64,000 nucleotides of DNA from JABDBL01 sp963845445 (GTDB lineage: Bacteria > Cyanobacteriota > Vampirovibrionia > Obscuribacterales > Obscuribacteraceae), in the NCBI GenBank assembly GCA_963845445.1, contig CAWJSE010000003.1, positions 744,001-808,000 of the forward strand. Reading direction: 5' to 3'. The translations under genes and the position numbers were made by a program. Numbering within the stretch: the first letter of the stretch is position 1; every line of letters begins with the position of its first letter. The notes beneath the pieces were generated by a model. That model worked only from the letters and a program-made list of their open reading frames with translations, had not been told where the DNA came from and ran no database searches. Positions 18,968 to 28,233 of the stretch are shown here, one piece after another.

Positions 18968-20509
18968 ATGATTGATCAAGACACATGGGTATCAATTCGG
19001 CTGTTACATGCAAGACATGGCAAAAGTAAAAAATGGTTAGCGCAAGAATTTGGGCTATCGCGAAACACGGTGGCGAAGTACTTAAAGGACGCGGAAGCGC
19101 CAACCTACAGAATAATAGAGGCAAGAGGAAGGCCGGTATTTAACCAATGGGAAGAGCACGTTCGGACAATCTTGGAGGAAGACCGAAACGCGCCCCGCAA
19201 GCAAAAGCATACAGCAAATCGCGTATATCAGCGACTAGTAAATGAATATGGATATACCGGCTCGGCAAGAACGGTAAGGTATATGGTAGCGGAGATTAAG
19301 AACAAGCCAAGTAAATCGGTATTTTTGCCATTGCAATTTGAAGCTGGCAAAGATGCCCAGGTTGATTTTGGCGAGTCATATGCTGACATTGCGGGTGTGA
19401 GGACGAAAGTGTACAGCTTTGAGATGAGACTAAATTATTCTCGCAAGAAATTTGCCATGGCAGTGCGAGCACTAAATATGGAGTCATTCATGGAAGCGCA
19501 TGTGCAAGCGTTTGAATTTTTTGAAGGAGTACCATTGAGATTAACGTATGACAATTTAGGTTTAGCAGTGGTGAGAGTAGGCAAAGGCAAACAGCGAACA
19601 TTGACCAAGAAGTTCAAGGAATTAATGGGCTTTTATACTTTTGAGGCAAATTTTTGCACACCTGGCAAAGAGGGGGCTCATGAAAAAGGAGGGATAGAGG
19701 GAAGCATTGGTTTTAGCCGGCGGAACTGGATGGTACCTGTGCCAAAGGTTGAATCGATTGAAGAATTGAATGGTCGATTATTAGTGTATTGCCAGGAAGA
19801 CGGCAATCGAACTGTGGCGGGGCAAGCAGAACGGATTGAAGAAGCATTTGTCAAAGAGCGACCATTGTTATTAAAGTTACCACAGCGACGATTTGATGCA
19901 GGGACAGCACGTAATTGTGTGATAGCTGATGGCTACCAGACAATAGTTTACGAAGGCAATCGTTATTCGGTGCCAAGCAAATATGTTGGCAGGATGTTAA
20001 GGGTAAGGGCGTATTTAGACAAGTTGATATTTTCAACTAATGTAGAGGTAATAGCTGAGCACAAGAGGAGCTATGAGAAAGAAGAATATTTGCTAAAGCC
20101 GGAACATTACTTAGAGCAGTTAGAGAGGAAGCCACATGCAGTGCCATATGCCAGACCGCTGTTGCAAGCCGAATGGCCAAATGGTTACTGGGATTATTAC
20201 CGGCGACTTGTAGAAGAAAGAGGCGCATCTGAAGGAGGTTGGCATTTCATTCGTATTTTAAAGTGTCATATGGAGCAAGGTGCAACTTGTACATCGGCAG
20301 CTGTTGCCGAAACAATGGCATTGGGATTAGTGAGTGCAGATGCCGTGCTGCAAATAGTGGACCAGCAGAAATTTAAGAAAGAGCATCAAGCTGAGGTGCT
20401 GGACTTAAGTTTGCATCCTAGCTTAAGTGAGTACACAGTTGAATTAGGCTGCACATTGCAATACCAAATTTTATTAAGGGGTAAAAAGAATGAACAATGC
20501 GTTGCTTGA
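18968..20509 (+). CDS. istA: IS21 transposase IstA
   Basis: A DDE-type transposase. An N-terminal helix-turn-helix (IRLLHARHGKSKKWLAQEFG..LSRNTVAKYL) is followed by an RNase H-like catalytic core: first Asp in AQVDFGES, second in LTYDNLGLAVV, Glu in HEKGGIEGSIGF. The start is uncertain. The frame is open from a TTG at 18896, inside the left terminal repeats, with ATGs at 18959 and 18968; I prefer the one giving MIDQDTW, as IstA proteins usually begin this way. It overlaps istB by 20 nt, which fits translational coupling. Confidence 0.92.
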   Translation: MIDQDTWVSIRLLHARHGKSKKWLAQEFGLSRNTVAKYLKDAEAPTYRIIEARGRPVFNQWEEHVRTILEEDRNAPRKQKHTANRVYQRLVNEYGYTGSARTVRYMVAEIKNKPSKSVFLPLQFEAGKDAQVDFGESYADIAGVRTKVYSFEMRLNYSRKKFAMAVRALNMESFMEAHVQAFEFFEGVPLRLTYDNLGLAVVRVGKGKQRTLTKKFKELMGFYTFEANFCTPGKEGAHEKGGIEGSIGFSRRNWMVPVPKVESIEELNGRLLVYCQEDGNRTVAGQAERIEEAFVKERPLLLKLPQRRFDAGTARNCVIADGYQTIVYEGNRYSVPSKYVGRMLRVRAYLDKLIFSTNVEVIAEHKRSYEKEEYLLKPEHYLEQLERKPHAVPYARPLLQAEWPNGYWDYYRRLVEERGASEGGWHFIRILKCHMEQGATCTSAAVAETMALGLVSADAVLQIVDQQKFKKEHQAEVLDLSLHPSLSEYTVELGCTLQYQILLRGKKNEQCVA

Positions 20510-21257
20510 GCAATATTTAAAAAGATTGCGTCTACCGACAATGACCAAAAACTATGAACGAGTAGCAAAAGAAGCGGACAGTAATCGGGTCGGTTATCAA
20601 GAATATTTATGCTGTTTGTCAGAGCAAGAAGTACAAACGCGGGAAGAAAATAATCGCAAAGACAAGCTATTAAAGGCAAAATTTCCAGCAGTAAAGACGC
20701 TTGACCAATTTAAATTTGATGAGATTCCATCACTAGACAAAAGTGCGGTGATGCAATTATTTGGCGGGCAATATTTATCTACAGCAGAAAATATTGTATT
20801 GCTGGGAGGGCATGGTACAGGCAAGACACATCTTGCAATAGCGTTTGGTATGGAAGCATGCGCAGCTGGTAAGAGAGTTCGTTTTTACAGCGTAGGTGAT
20901 TTAGTACATCAATTATTGGAAGCACGAGATGCACGCCAGGTCTTTAGGTTACAACAACAATTGGCCCGATATGACCTGCTCATTTTAGATGAATTGGGAA
21001 TGACAGACTGCAAGCAAGATGGAGGTAATTTGCTATTTCAAGTAATCAGTTCGCGCTACGAGCGATGCTCAACGATCATCACAACTAACCTAGAATTTAA
21101 AGACTGGACAAGTGTATTTGGCACTCAGCAATTAACCAATGCTCTTTTAGACCGACTTGTGCATCGCTGTCAGATTATTGCCATGAATGGAGAAAGTTTT
21201 AGATTTAAAGAAAGTGTACGCCGCAAGAAAAAATCTCAACCTTCAGAAGCGGCCTAA
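20490..21257 (+). CDS. istB: IS21 helper ATPase IstB
   Basis: A 255-aa AAA+ ATPase that assists IstA in target selection and strand transfer. Walker A is GGHGTGKTHLA at about residues 106-114 and Walker B is LLILDELGM at about 163-171. The start ATG lies inside the istA end, preceded by AAGGGG. Length and order are standard for the family. Confidence 0.95.
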   Translation: MNNALLEQYLKRLRLPTMTKNYERVAKEADSNRVGYQEYLCCLSEQEVQTREENNRKDKLLKAKFPAVKTLDQFKFDEIPSLDKSAVMQLFGGQYLSTAENIVLLGGHGTGKTHLAIAFGMEACAAGKRVRFYSVGDLVHQLLEARDARQVFRLQQQLARYDLLILDELGMTDCKQDGGNLLFQVISSRYERCSTIITTNLEFKDWTSVFGTQQLTNALLDRLVHRCQIIAMNGESFRFKESVRRKKKSQPSEAA

Positions 21258-21986
21258 AGCCAGGAGAAAAATCAATGACAACTAACCAACCACTGCTCAA
21301 TTTTCGATTGGCAGAACTGCTCAAATTTCATTTGCCAAAAACAGATTGGCCAATCCAGCATTGGTGATCTGGGGGATATTGCTGAGGTCGAGTTTGCGGA
21401 GGTTGGTCAGCCCCTGAAGGTGGATCAGCCCAGCATCGGTGATCTGAGCGGAATAAAGGTAGAGTTCTCGGAGGTTGGTAAACTGGCCAAGACTGACCAG
21501 CCCAGCATCGGTGATACTCGACGGAAGGCTAAATTTCTGGAGCTTGGTCAAGCCTCTCAGATTGACAAGCCCAGCATCGGTGATCTGAGTTGCCTGAAGG
21601 TTGAGTCCTTCGAGCTGGGTCAAGCTATTGAGATGAATGAGCCCTGCATCACTGATCGGGGAGTTGTGGATACTGAGGGTCTGAAGAGTAGGCAAGTCCC
21701 TCAGTTGAGTTAACCCCGCATCGCTGATCGAGGAGAAGTTGATCTCGAGCGTGTGGAGATTCGGCAAATCGCGAAGATTGGAAAGCACGGTATCCGTGAT
21801 CCCGACCCCTGAGAGCTCAAGCGTTTTGATCCTGGGCAGGTCGAGAGCTCGGAGGCTGGTCAGATCGCGTGCACGCGCCCAATCTCCATATTGCTCTGCA
21901 CCTTGCGTCTCGGGGTTCACCCCTAACATCAACAGGCTCATCAGTCCGCAGGTGACGATAAGCCGGAGGGAAAAGTTCCGAGTCAT

Positions 21987-22321
21987 GAGAGTGGTCCTTG
22001 AACAATCGCAATTGGGGGTAATCCAAATTTCCGCACAGCGCAGAAATATTTTTGGTTAACCCGGCAAAAATTGAGTGACTGACATGACCAATATTTTCAT
22101 GTTCATCTAGGAACAATAGTCACCTCGCTCACAGCAAGCATTTAGATAGCAAACTCAGCCTTCCAACAACCTTGGTAGACTCTTCGCTCTCTTTCTATGC
22201 CTGTATGGCTTTCTTGGTGAATGCTCCGATGATTATGGAAAACGCTGCACTTCAACATAACTAATCTGCGGGAGCAAAGTCAAGATTGACAATTTCTAAG
22301 CGGCACAATCAGCAGATCAGC
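21987..22321. other. Spacer upstream of the LRR gene
   Basis: No gene is seen. The stretch holds the presumed promoter region of the minus-strand LRR gene. A short match to the cassette upstream motif (minus-strand CTTGACTTTGCT, 22273-22284) lies about 290 bp before that start. Confidence 0.5.
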
Positions 22322-22445
22322 TCAGGAGGAGCTTGGCTGGCGCCGGAAAGCGATTAATTGCTTTACCTTCTTTTGTAGCCCGGCTTGAGAAAGCTTTTTT
22401 GTATCTTTCACAGCATCCTTAGGTATAAGCAATTTTCCAAATCAC
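22322..22445 (-). pseudogene. Remnant of a RelE/YoeB-type toxin
   Basis: Directly overlapping the antitoxin stop is GTG ATT TGG AAA ATT GCT TAT ACC, then a TAA. Skipping one T gives ..YTKDAVKDTKKLSQAGLQKK, which matches the N-terminus of RelE/YoeB-like toxins (typically WKxxYTKxAxKDxKKL). The frame ends after about 40 codons at 22322, so the catalytic C-terminal half is missing. The toxin is therefore both frameshifted and truncated. Confidence 0.6.
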
Positions 22446-22684
22446 CATTTAAGAGTTTTATTACACTTCTCTAAAGGCGTTTTCATACCCTCAACAATAG
22501 ACTCTCTCATGCCTGGTACAGATAATAGATAAAGGGTTTCTTCAACTGCTCGCCATTCGTCTTCGCCTATAATTACGGCATTATTGCGTTTACCAGTAAT
22601 CATTATTGGCTCATGTGTTTGGGCCGCATCATCAACCAGCTTGTATAAATTATCTCTAGCTTCGCTAACGCGCATAGTTCGCAT
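22442..22684 (-). CDS. Antitoxin of the Phd/YefM family (partner toxin degraded)
   Basis: 80 aa. The N-terminus MRTMRVSEARDNLYKLVDDA and the central ITGKRNNAVIIGEDEW are typical of YefM/Phd antitoxins, which bind DNA as dimers and neutralise RelE/YoeB RNases. The ATG at 22684 is preceded by GGGAG with a 7-nt gap. The adjacent toxin is a remnant, so this antitoxin is an orphan here. Confidence 0.85.
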   Translation of the reverse strand: MRTMRVSEARDNLYKLVDDAAQTHEPIMITGKRNNAVIIGEDEWRAVEETLYLLSVPGMRESIVEGMKTPLEKCNKTLKW

Positions 22685-23037
22685 GGCAAACTCCCTTTAA
22701 ACTGTCTAATTCATCGTCCGATATCTCGTACGGGCTGTCAATTTTAGCAATTGAGACATCAACTGCTACCAGAACCTGATTAGGTTTCGTAAAGAAACCT
22801 ATGACTTTGTCATGAAAACATTTCGTCAAAAAATTGAACCAAATAATCACATTAAACGTATTGCTTATTACGTTTGGGCCAAAAATTACTTGAGTTTTTA
22901 CACAGAATGATTCTGCTCAATTGAACGTATTCAAAACAGGTTTGGCTTACTCTTGCTGAGAAAGCGTCAGGACAATTTCTCTAGTTAGTTATTGCAAAAC
23001 TAAAGGATCTGTTGTATATACATGAGGTACATGCTGC
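22685..23037. other. Spacer between two toxin-antitoxin loci
   Basis: AT-rich. A 61-codon minus-strand frame (22665-22850) overlaps the antitoxin start, but it lacks a ribosome-binding site and shows no recognisable family, so I do not annotate it. Confidence 0.5.
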
Positions 23038-23346
23038 ATGCTTATCCATTTGTTACTTACACCAAATGTTCGGCAAAAACTAGCTAATAAAATTCCTCCT
23101 GTATCAGAACAAGAAATAAGGGAGTGCTTTCGGAACCGCACACGAGCTTTTCTTAAAGATAGTCGCAGAAAAAATAAAACCAAACCGCCAACACTATGGT
23201 TTATTTCACTAACAAATAAAATGCGTCCACTGAAAGTGGTATTTATACGCCGGACTGAAAACAGTTGCATTATAAAGACAGCTTATGACCCAGATAAAAA
23301 TGATGAATTTATTTATGACGAAAAAGCCAGGTCGATCTACGAATAA
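23038..23346 (+). CDS. Putative toxin of a toxin-antitoxin pair
   Basis: 102 aa. It has the pattern PPTLWFISLTN..RPLKVVFIRR..CIIKTAYDP, which I recognise from small proteins regularly encoded just upstream of CopG-like antitoxins. The fold is probably a compact RNase-like domain, but no activity can be assigned from sequence. The following gene overlaps its end, which is typical of toxin-antitoxin operons. The ATG at 23038 has no strong Shine-Dalgarno sequence. Confidence 0.6.
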   Translation: MLIHLLLTPNVRQKLANKIPPVSEQEIRECFRNRTRAFLKDSRRKNKTKPPTLWFISLTNKMRPLKVVFIRRTENSCIIKTAYDPDKNDEFIYDEKARSIYE

Positions 23347-23641
23347 AAAACACCAATATCAAGACTATGAAAAATATTTAGACGATGTTGATCTCTGGGA
23401 TTCAAAGAAACTGGGAGCTGATATACGCTATGCGGAAAGGGCTTCAGCGGCAGAAGATAAAGCCGTAGATGACGCTTTGGCATTACAAGCAATTTCCATT
23501 CGATTGCAAAAAAACCTTCTGAAACGACTCAAGGCTCTAGCTAAGCGAGATGGTATTGGCTACCAGCCTTATATTCGTCAGATTTTGACTCGACACGCGC
23601 GAGAGAAGCGCACAACACCAAAACGAGCAAGGGTAAGTTAA
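23285..23641 (+). CDS. CopG/BrnA-like antitoxin
   Basis: Up to 118 aa; the better start may be the internal ATG at 23315 (MTKKPGRS), since the first ten residues lie entirely in the overlap with the toxin. The central WDSKKLGAD and the C-terminal SIRLQKNLLKRLKALAKRDG..GYQPYIRQIL are characteristic of CopG-like ribbon-helix-helix antitoxins. It would bind and repress its own promoter together with the upstream product. Confidence 0.75.
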   Translation: MTQIKMMNLFMTKKPGRSTNKKHQYQDYEKYLDDVDLWDSKKLGADIRYAERASAAEDKAVDDALALQAISIRLQKNLLKRLKALAKRDGIGYQPYIRQILTRHAREKRTTPKRARVS

Positions 23642-23751
23642 GAATTAAAGCTATAGCAGCTCCCACAACACAGAAACAGAGACTGCTTGCGCTTAAAGGG
23701 AGGTGCTTTTAATCGCATTCCAGCACAATATCAAACTCCTGCCCATTAGTG

Positions 23752-23991
23752 TTATCGGGCTGGCGTGGTCGGTGCGGCGGTTGGGGCGCTACTTGCTGGT
23801 CGTTGGCTGGCTTGTTTATTCAGGCCACCCTTTCCACCACCTCTATGCATACCGGCATGATGATAGTGATGATGCCAGCGATGATGTCGATGACAGCCAT
23901 GTCCACCATTACTACCAGCAAACGCTGGTTGCATAACTGCTGTAAGTGACATAGCAGCTAATAAAACCAGCATATTTCTAAGTGTGTTCAT
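23752..23991 (-). CDS. Small secreted histidine-rich protein
   Basis: 79 aa. The start ATG at 23991 is chosen because GGAGG lies 5 nt upstream; the frame is open further upstream without one. A signal peptide (MNTLRNMLVLLAAMSLTAV..AFA) is followed by a mature part with CHRHHRWHHHYHH and a Gly/Lys and Ala/Pro/Thr tail. The histidine cluster could bind metal ions, but that is inference. The IS66 copy begins 115 bp upstream of the start. Confidence 0.75.
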   Translation of the reverse strand: MNTLRNMLVLLAAMSLTAVMQPAFAGSNGGHGCHRHHRWHHHYHHAGMHRGGGKGGLNKQASQRPASSAPTAAPTTPAR

Positions 23992-24106
23992 AAAACCTCC
24001 GAAAATGTATACCCAAGTATTAATCCTGAGCTCTAATAGAAGTTCACCAGATTTTTGTGCATTAAACATGAATTCAGTCTGGGTTCCGCAAACTGGAAAA
24101 AATCAC

Positions 24107-26019
24107 GTAAGCCTTCGGTAGAGGTAGGCTTGGCAAGGTCAAGAAGAAGCTACAGGCATATACGTTAGGAGGTCTTGGCATTTTGGAGAGGTGGAGTTTA
24201 AATAAATGAGGTTGTTTTACTAGAAAGAAAGTAACTTGCAGGGATCGAATAGTAATAGCGCTCGGACGAGCTCTTTTGTTGAGTTACTGCTAGTAAATAA
24301 CGATGTACCGGCACTGCTGCAATTGCTGAGGAATGAAAGAACCGCTAGGCAGATTGAAGCATCTGCTTTCCAAGCAAAGATTGGGCAGCTTGAACAAGAA
24401 ATTTTGCAGCTTAGACAAGAAAATAAAAGGCTTAGAAGAAGCCGTATTGCTGCCACAGAATCTTTCTGTCAACAAAAACAAGCTCTGGAGCAGGAAATAC
24501 AACAATTAAAAGAAGAATTAGAAAACGCAAATAAAAGAATCGCTTGGTTCCAAAAAGACCAATTTGGTCGCAAGACTGAAACGGCTGACTCCCTGGCTAT
24601 TGCCCCCATACAAGAATTAAAACTAGCCTCTGAACCAGAACAAGAAAAACGTAAACGTGGTCAAAAATGCGGACCAGGTAATGGTCATGGGCGCAGCGAT
24701 AGAAGTAACCTTGAGCAACGTGAGGAATTTCTTGACCCGCCTAAGTGTGCCTGTGATATTTGTAACAAACCATATCGCCTAGTATCAAAAACTGATGACA
24801 GCGAAATAGCAGAGGTAGAGGTTAAACCATATATACGGGTGTGTCGCAAAAGAATTTTGGTCAGCCAATGCGACTGCAAAGGCAAAGTCATATTAAAAGC
24901 CCCTCCTCCTCCTAAATTGTATCCACGCACCACAATCGGCAACTCTCTCTGGGTATATTTACTTGTCTGGAAATATATGTTTGGTGTGCCAACTCAACGG
25001 GTTTTACAAGAATTGGCTTTGCACGGTTTACATCTATCCGCCGGTACAGTCACAGGCGGCATGAAAATAATAGACACACTGCTTGCCTCTTTGTATGAAC
25101 AAATAGTCAATCATTGCCGCGGCGCAGACCTGTGGAATGCAGATGAGTCCACCTGGCGCGTCTTTGAAGAAAATAATGGGCTCAGAAATGACAAACAATG
25201 GTGGTTCTGGCTTTTCGCCAGCTTGGATGCTGTCGTTTACTTGCTAGATAAAAGCCGTTCAAAAGATGTGCCTAAAGACTTCTTTGGCGGTTCTACAGGA
25301 ATATTATTAACTGACAGACTGAAGAGCTACTGGACTTTAAATCCAGCTATCAAAAATGCCTGGTGCTGGGTTCACCAAAGACGAGATATCCTCAAAGTCT
25401 TTCAGGGCATACCAAGCTTGAAAGAATGGTCCCAAGAATGGCTTAGCGAAATAGGAATATTGTTTGCTCTTAATCATAAACGAACGGCTCTGTGGCAATC
25501 AGGACAGCCTTGGAATGACGCCCATCTAGCGGTTGAACAGCAGGTGAAAAAACTTGAGCAACTTTGGCAATCACAGCTTGAACAGCCAGATTTGCATAAA
25601 GAGCAAAAGACAATACTAAAAAGCTTCATGACACACTGGATTGGCCTAACAGTATTTCTTACTGACCCGCGTATTAGCCTAGACAATAACCGGGCCGAAA
25701 GATTACTCAGAAATCTGGTCATTAATCGCAAGAACAGCTACGGTAGTGGCAAAGAATGGTCTGGTCAATTGGCGGCTAAATTATTTACTGTCTTCCAGAC
25801 ATGGCAGGTTAATGGACTCAATCCACAAGCTTTGTTGCTAGATTACTTTAACGAATGTTCAAAAACACCCGGCAGAGCACCACCAGACCTAAAAGAATTT
25901 CTCCCCTGGCTGATGACCGAGGAGAGAAAAAATAAATTCACTCTACCCAAGAATATCAAACGACCAGCTTAATGCACATTAAATTCTGGTTGTCATACCT
26001 GCGTTGGACGAAGGCTTAC
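24107..26019 (+). mobile_element. IS66-family element, copy 1 (1,913 bp)
   Basis: The ends are GTAAGCCTTCGGTAGAGG on the left and, inverted, GTAAGCCTTCGTCCAACG on the right. The 8-bp direct repeat AAAATCAC flanks the element (24099-24106 and 26020-26027), matching the 8-bp duplication usual for IS66. It carries only the large transposase gene, as in the single-gene IS66 subgroup. The copy at 38726-40638 has an identical transposase and the same length. Confidence 0.95.
24236..25972 (+). CDS. tnpC: IS66 transposase (TnpC)
   Basis: 578 aa from a TTG at 24236; no in-frame ATG lies near the N-terminus. An N-terminal coiled coil (about residues 30-105) is followed by a Cys-rich zinc-ribbon-like region (CACDICNKPY..CDCKGK) and the DDE core: NADESTWRVF, LTDRLKSYW, and the C-terminal SLDNNRAERLLRN that holds the catalytic Glu. 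Complete and apparently intact. Confidence 0.93.
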   Translation: MQGSNSNSARTSSFVELLLVNNDVPALLQLLRNERTARQIEASAFQAKIGQLEQEILQLRQENKRLRRSRIAATESFCQQKQALEQEIQQLKEELENANKRIAWFQKDQFGRKTETADSLAIAPIQELKLASEPEQEKRKRGQKCGPGNGHGRSDRSNLEQREEFLDPPKCACDICNKPYRLVSKTDDSEIAEVEVKPYIRVCRKRILVSQCDCKGKVILKAPPPPKLYPRTTIGNSLWVYLLVWKYMFGVPTQRVLQELALHGLHLSAGTVTGGMKIIDTLLASLYEQIVNHCRGADLWNADESTWRVFEENNGLRNDKQWWFWLFASLDAVVYLLDKSRSKDVPKDFFGGSTGILLTDRLKSYWTLNPAIKNAWCWVHQRRDILKVFQGIPSLKEWSQEWLSEIGILFALNHKRTALWQSGQPWNDAHLAVEQQVKKLEQLWQSQLEQPDLHKEQKTILKSFMTHWIGLTVFLTDPRISLDNNRAERLLRNLVINRKNSYGSGKEWSGQLAAKLFTVFQTWQVNGLNPQALLLDYFNECSKTPGRAPPDLKEFLPWLMTEERKNKFTLPKNIKRPA

Positions 26020-26352
26020 AAAATCACTCGTAAAATGAGCTTAGCGCAGCTGCGCTATTAGTCACGACTCAAATTAATGCCTTATTCGTTCAAATTAGCC
26101 TCAAAGGAAGCAATAATTCTATTATTAAAGGCAATAGCAGTTGAAATTGATTTATGACATATGTCAGCCTAAAATATCGTCTCTTTCTCTTGGATTTTTG
26201 ACCCACGCGCTTCAAATCAATGCTCTAATCTGCAAACATTCAAACCACTTCGCGGCGGACGAGCCCACTGGTTTAATCTTAAGCAGTAGCGGCCAAACCT
26301 TGCGGTCTCTAGAGCATAGATTGGGGGGCGTATCTGAGACAAGGAATATAGA
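26020..26352. other. Spacer between IS66 copy 1 and the next gene
   Basis: Contains the perfect palindrome TAGCGCAGCTGCGCTA at 26042-26057. An 89-codon frame at 26141-26410 overlaps the following gene out of frame and has no family signal. No gene is called. Confidence 0.6.
26042..26057. repeat. TAGCGC palindromic repeat (perfect)
   Basis: TAGCGCAGCTGCGCTA is a perfect 16-bp palindrome and the cleanest copy of the family in the window. Confidence 0.65.
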
Positions 26353-26760
26353 ATGGATAAGGATGAAAATGAGGAAGCGGGCTCTTCCCTCAAAGAGAAG
26401 CTCAGCTTAGCAACTGTCATCATTTTCGCACTAACGGCAGGCATTTTGGTCTGGGTGATTATGGCAATTTGGCTGCTGTCTTTTGCCAGGTGGTTAATCC
26501 CCTTGATCTTGTTTTCGAGATTGGGGGGATGGATTTGCTCTCTCGGGCTGTCCGGTCTGTTTTTCTGGCTCATATACAAGCAGAATCACAAGAACAAACC
26601 GCCGCAGAAAAATCCTGACCGCCCAGACAAACGCAAACGCACCACAATCCTCAAAGGCAAACTGGTGAGGGATCCTGGTGAGCGATCAGCTACAAGAGGT
26701 CCTTATTACGATCATCGACGTCCGCCCATGGCCAATAGCGGCGGCGAACCAAGCTGGTGA
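26353..26760 (+). CDS. Small membrane protein, function unknown
   Basis: 135 aa. ATG at 26353 with AAGGA about 10 nt upstream. A charged N-terminus (MDKDENEEAGS) is followed by two or three membrane segments (about 18-45 and 55-75) and a basic, Pro-rich cytoplasmic tail ending GPYYDHRRPPMANSGG. No family recognised. A strong terminator follows. Confidence 0.7.
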   Translation: MDKDENEEAGSSLKEKLSLATVIIFALTAGILVWVIMAIWLLSFARWLIPLILFSRLGGWICSLGLSGLFFWLIYKQNHKNKPPQKNPDRPDKRKRTTILKGKLVRDPGERSATRGPYYDHRRPPMANSGGEPSW

Positions 26761-26765
26761 CTAAC

Positions 26766-26830
26766 GAAGAAGACATTGCAGAGGGCAGCGCAGTGCGACT
26801 TTGAGATGTCTTCTTCTTTTATTTTTTTGA
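26766..26830 (+). terminator. Rho-independent terminator
   Basis: An 11-bp stem GAAGAAGACAT / ATGTCTTCTTC followed by TTTTATTTTTTT, 6 bp past the stop of the membrane-protein gene. Confidence 0.85.
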
Positions 26831-26928
26831 TCCCAAAATGATCTCTAGCAATAGAATGTGCAGGCAGGGAGCCAACCAGCACTCTCCTGTTGTATGTTCT
26901 ATTGCTCTTTCAATTTTTGCTTTACTTT

Positions 26929-27882
26929 TTAGGGTCTTACCGAAAAAGCTTCGCCCATATACTGCAAGCGATTCAGGAATCTCTGTTGGGTACTGGTGCA
27001 GCGTGGCATAAATTTGTCCAAACGAATAAGATTATGACTACTTGTTTGTTCGAGTCTAGTCCGATCCATGCGCAACAAATAGAAAATATTCAAAATATCA
27101 TATTTGCCAGAAGGCGGGGCTTTCTTAAATTCACGATCTGCCAAACCGGACAAACTGAAAGAATATTGATTTACTTCTACTACATTGCGGCAAGGCAAAA
27201 CACAAGCTTGCACACGTTGGTTTGGAAATTTGCTGATGTATTTATAAACAGCTGCCAGGTCTGCCTGCAACCAGCCCTTTTTACTTGAATGGATACCAAC
27301 AATTTGTCCTGCGAAAACGTAGACCATAAAGGTAGATTGATCGCTTTTGTCGGTCAAAACGATACAACCAGGAACATTGCTCTCTACCAACTGTCCCATA
27401 ACTTCCTCTACAAAACTGCGCGGTGACATACCAGGCTCCTCAAACGCCGGTCCATGGAATAAAGCCGCAGAAGCCACAACAATTTCGTCTTTCAGACCAT
27501 AAACATCTACTGTTTTTCTCAGCCCCTGTAAGTCTTTTAAAGCTTGCTCGTAAGCATATGCGTCAAACAAATAATTTTTTAGCTCTTTTTGTCCGTACAT
27601 GCAGCCTAAAATGCGCCCACGAAATATAAGAATTCCTGAGCGAGATTTATTTTTCTCTGATTGAATAATTAAACAGCCAGACTTTTGATTCGCTTCAAGC
27701 GATAAAAGCAAATTACTATAACCATTTATTGATGCACCTTTGAGCAAAACATCACTGGTGGTGACGGGTGCAGGCAAAAGATTTGTTGCCCGACGGCTCA
27801 CGCCCCCATAGGGCGCTCCTTTAGAGACTTGTTTTTTAAGACGTTTTCTAAAGACTTTAACTTTCTCTGAAGTGAATATCAT
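26929..27882 (-). CDS. Hypothetical protein with two DUF4388/PATAN-like segments
   Basis: 317 aa. ATG at 27882 with GGAG 8-9 nt upstream. Two stretches (about residues 60-105 and 160-205) show the pattern 'KSGCLIIQS..GILIFRGRILGC' and 'PGCIVLTD..FMVYVFAGQIVGI': two beta strands and a short turn, as in DUF4388/PATAN domains that often accompany signalling proteins. The N-terminus is strongly basic; no membrane span or catalytic motif is seen. The family assignment is by pattern only. Confidence 0.7.
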   Translation of the reverse strand: MIFTSEKVKVFRKRLKKQVSKGAPYGGVSRRATNLLPAPVTTSDVLLKGASINGYSNLLLSLEANQKSGCLIIQSEKNKSRSGILIFRGRILGCMYGQKELKNYLFDAYAYEQALKDLQGLRKTVDVYGLKDEIVVASAALFHGPAFEEPGMSPRSFVEEVMGQLVESNVPGCIVLTDKSDQSTFMVYVFAGQIVGIHSSKKGWLQADLAAVYKYISKFPNQRVQACVLPCRNVVEVNQYSFSLSGLADREFKKAPPSGKYDILNIFYLLRMDRTRLEQTSSHNLIRLDKFMPRCTSTQQRFLNRLQYMGEAFSVRP

Positions 27883-28149
27883 ATTAAGTCTCCGATAAAA
27901 AAGTGCCCGGAATAAAACTAATTTTTGGAAGCCAATGCTCGTTATTTAGTAAGCAAATAGTAAAAAAGCTGTGTACTTAGTAAGTTCTCCTATCTTTGGG
28001 AGTGTACTGAAATAATAAATGTCAAGCGTGAGATATTTGTGAGTTGGGGGCGACCTATAATAAATATCTTCCCGTATTCAGTGGCTTTTGCCCTATCCGA
28101 ACATTAAATGATATTCGCCTGTTTTTGAGCAGCCCAAATGAATGACAAA
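27883..28149. other. Spacer
   Basis: AT-rich, holding the presumed promoter of the minus-strand gene before it. No gene seen. Confidence 0.5.
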
Positions 28150-28216
28150 ACAGAAGGGAAAAGACAAAAAGGGCAGTAAGACGCGTTCATTGCTGAGACG
28201 TGCTTATGCCCTTCTG
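28150..28216 (-). terminator. Terminator of the 28.2-28.6 kb gene
   Basis: On the minus strand, GGGCATAAGCACGTC pairs imperfectly with the downstream half ending CTTACTGCCC, and TTTTTGTCTTTT follows. An outer AGAAGGG / CCCTTCT pairing encloses it. It lies about 20 bp beyond the stop at 28234. Confidence 0.6.
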
Positions 28217-28233
28217 AGAATGTGCTAATCCTA

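Larger units (their letters stand above)
18844..21343 (+). mobile_element. IS21-family insertion sequence, complete (2,500 bp)
   Basis: The ends start TGATTGTGGCAAACT and, on the other strand, TGTTTTTGGCAAATG; both continue to a shared TGAGCAG, so they are imperfect inverted repeats of about 27 bp with TG..CA tips as expected for IS21. A second TGGCAAACGAAATTTGAG copy lies inside the left end, in line with the multiple terminal transposase sites of this family. An identical 8-bp sequence, GATTGGCC, flanks both sides (18836-18843 and 21344-21351). The element carries istA and istB in the usual order. It interrupts the LRR gene. Confidence 0.93.
17789..21986 (-). pseudogene. Secreted/membrane leucine-rich-repeat protein, split by IS21 and frameshifted
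   Basis: The 5' part (21986 to about 21344) encodes a signal peptide (MTRNFSLRLIVTCGLMSLLM) and about seven LRRs of the ITDAGLxxLxxLTNLxxL type. IS21 then interrupts the codons for GLANL. After it, 18843 to about 18470 continues ..NLRQLTKLEELELG with more repeats. Another shift occurs near 18468, where one frame stops (18462) and the next resumes with ITNAGLGHLRNL. The last ORF (18421-17789) carries four more repeats, a linker and two membrane segments (FFAAVLAVIWLFVTGY; LLCGLGAAMPIILIVLF). Removing IS21 and one target copy restores the frame exactly. The intact protein would be about 560 aa, exported, with repeats outside and a C-terminal membrane anchor. This LRR type is common in planctomycetes. 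Confidence 0.8.

Noticed and set aside
22665..22850. 61-codon ORF upstream of the YefM antitoxin
   Set aside because: It overlaps the antitoxin start and its ribosome-binding site, and shows no family signal.
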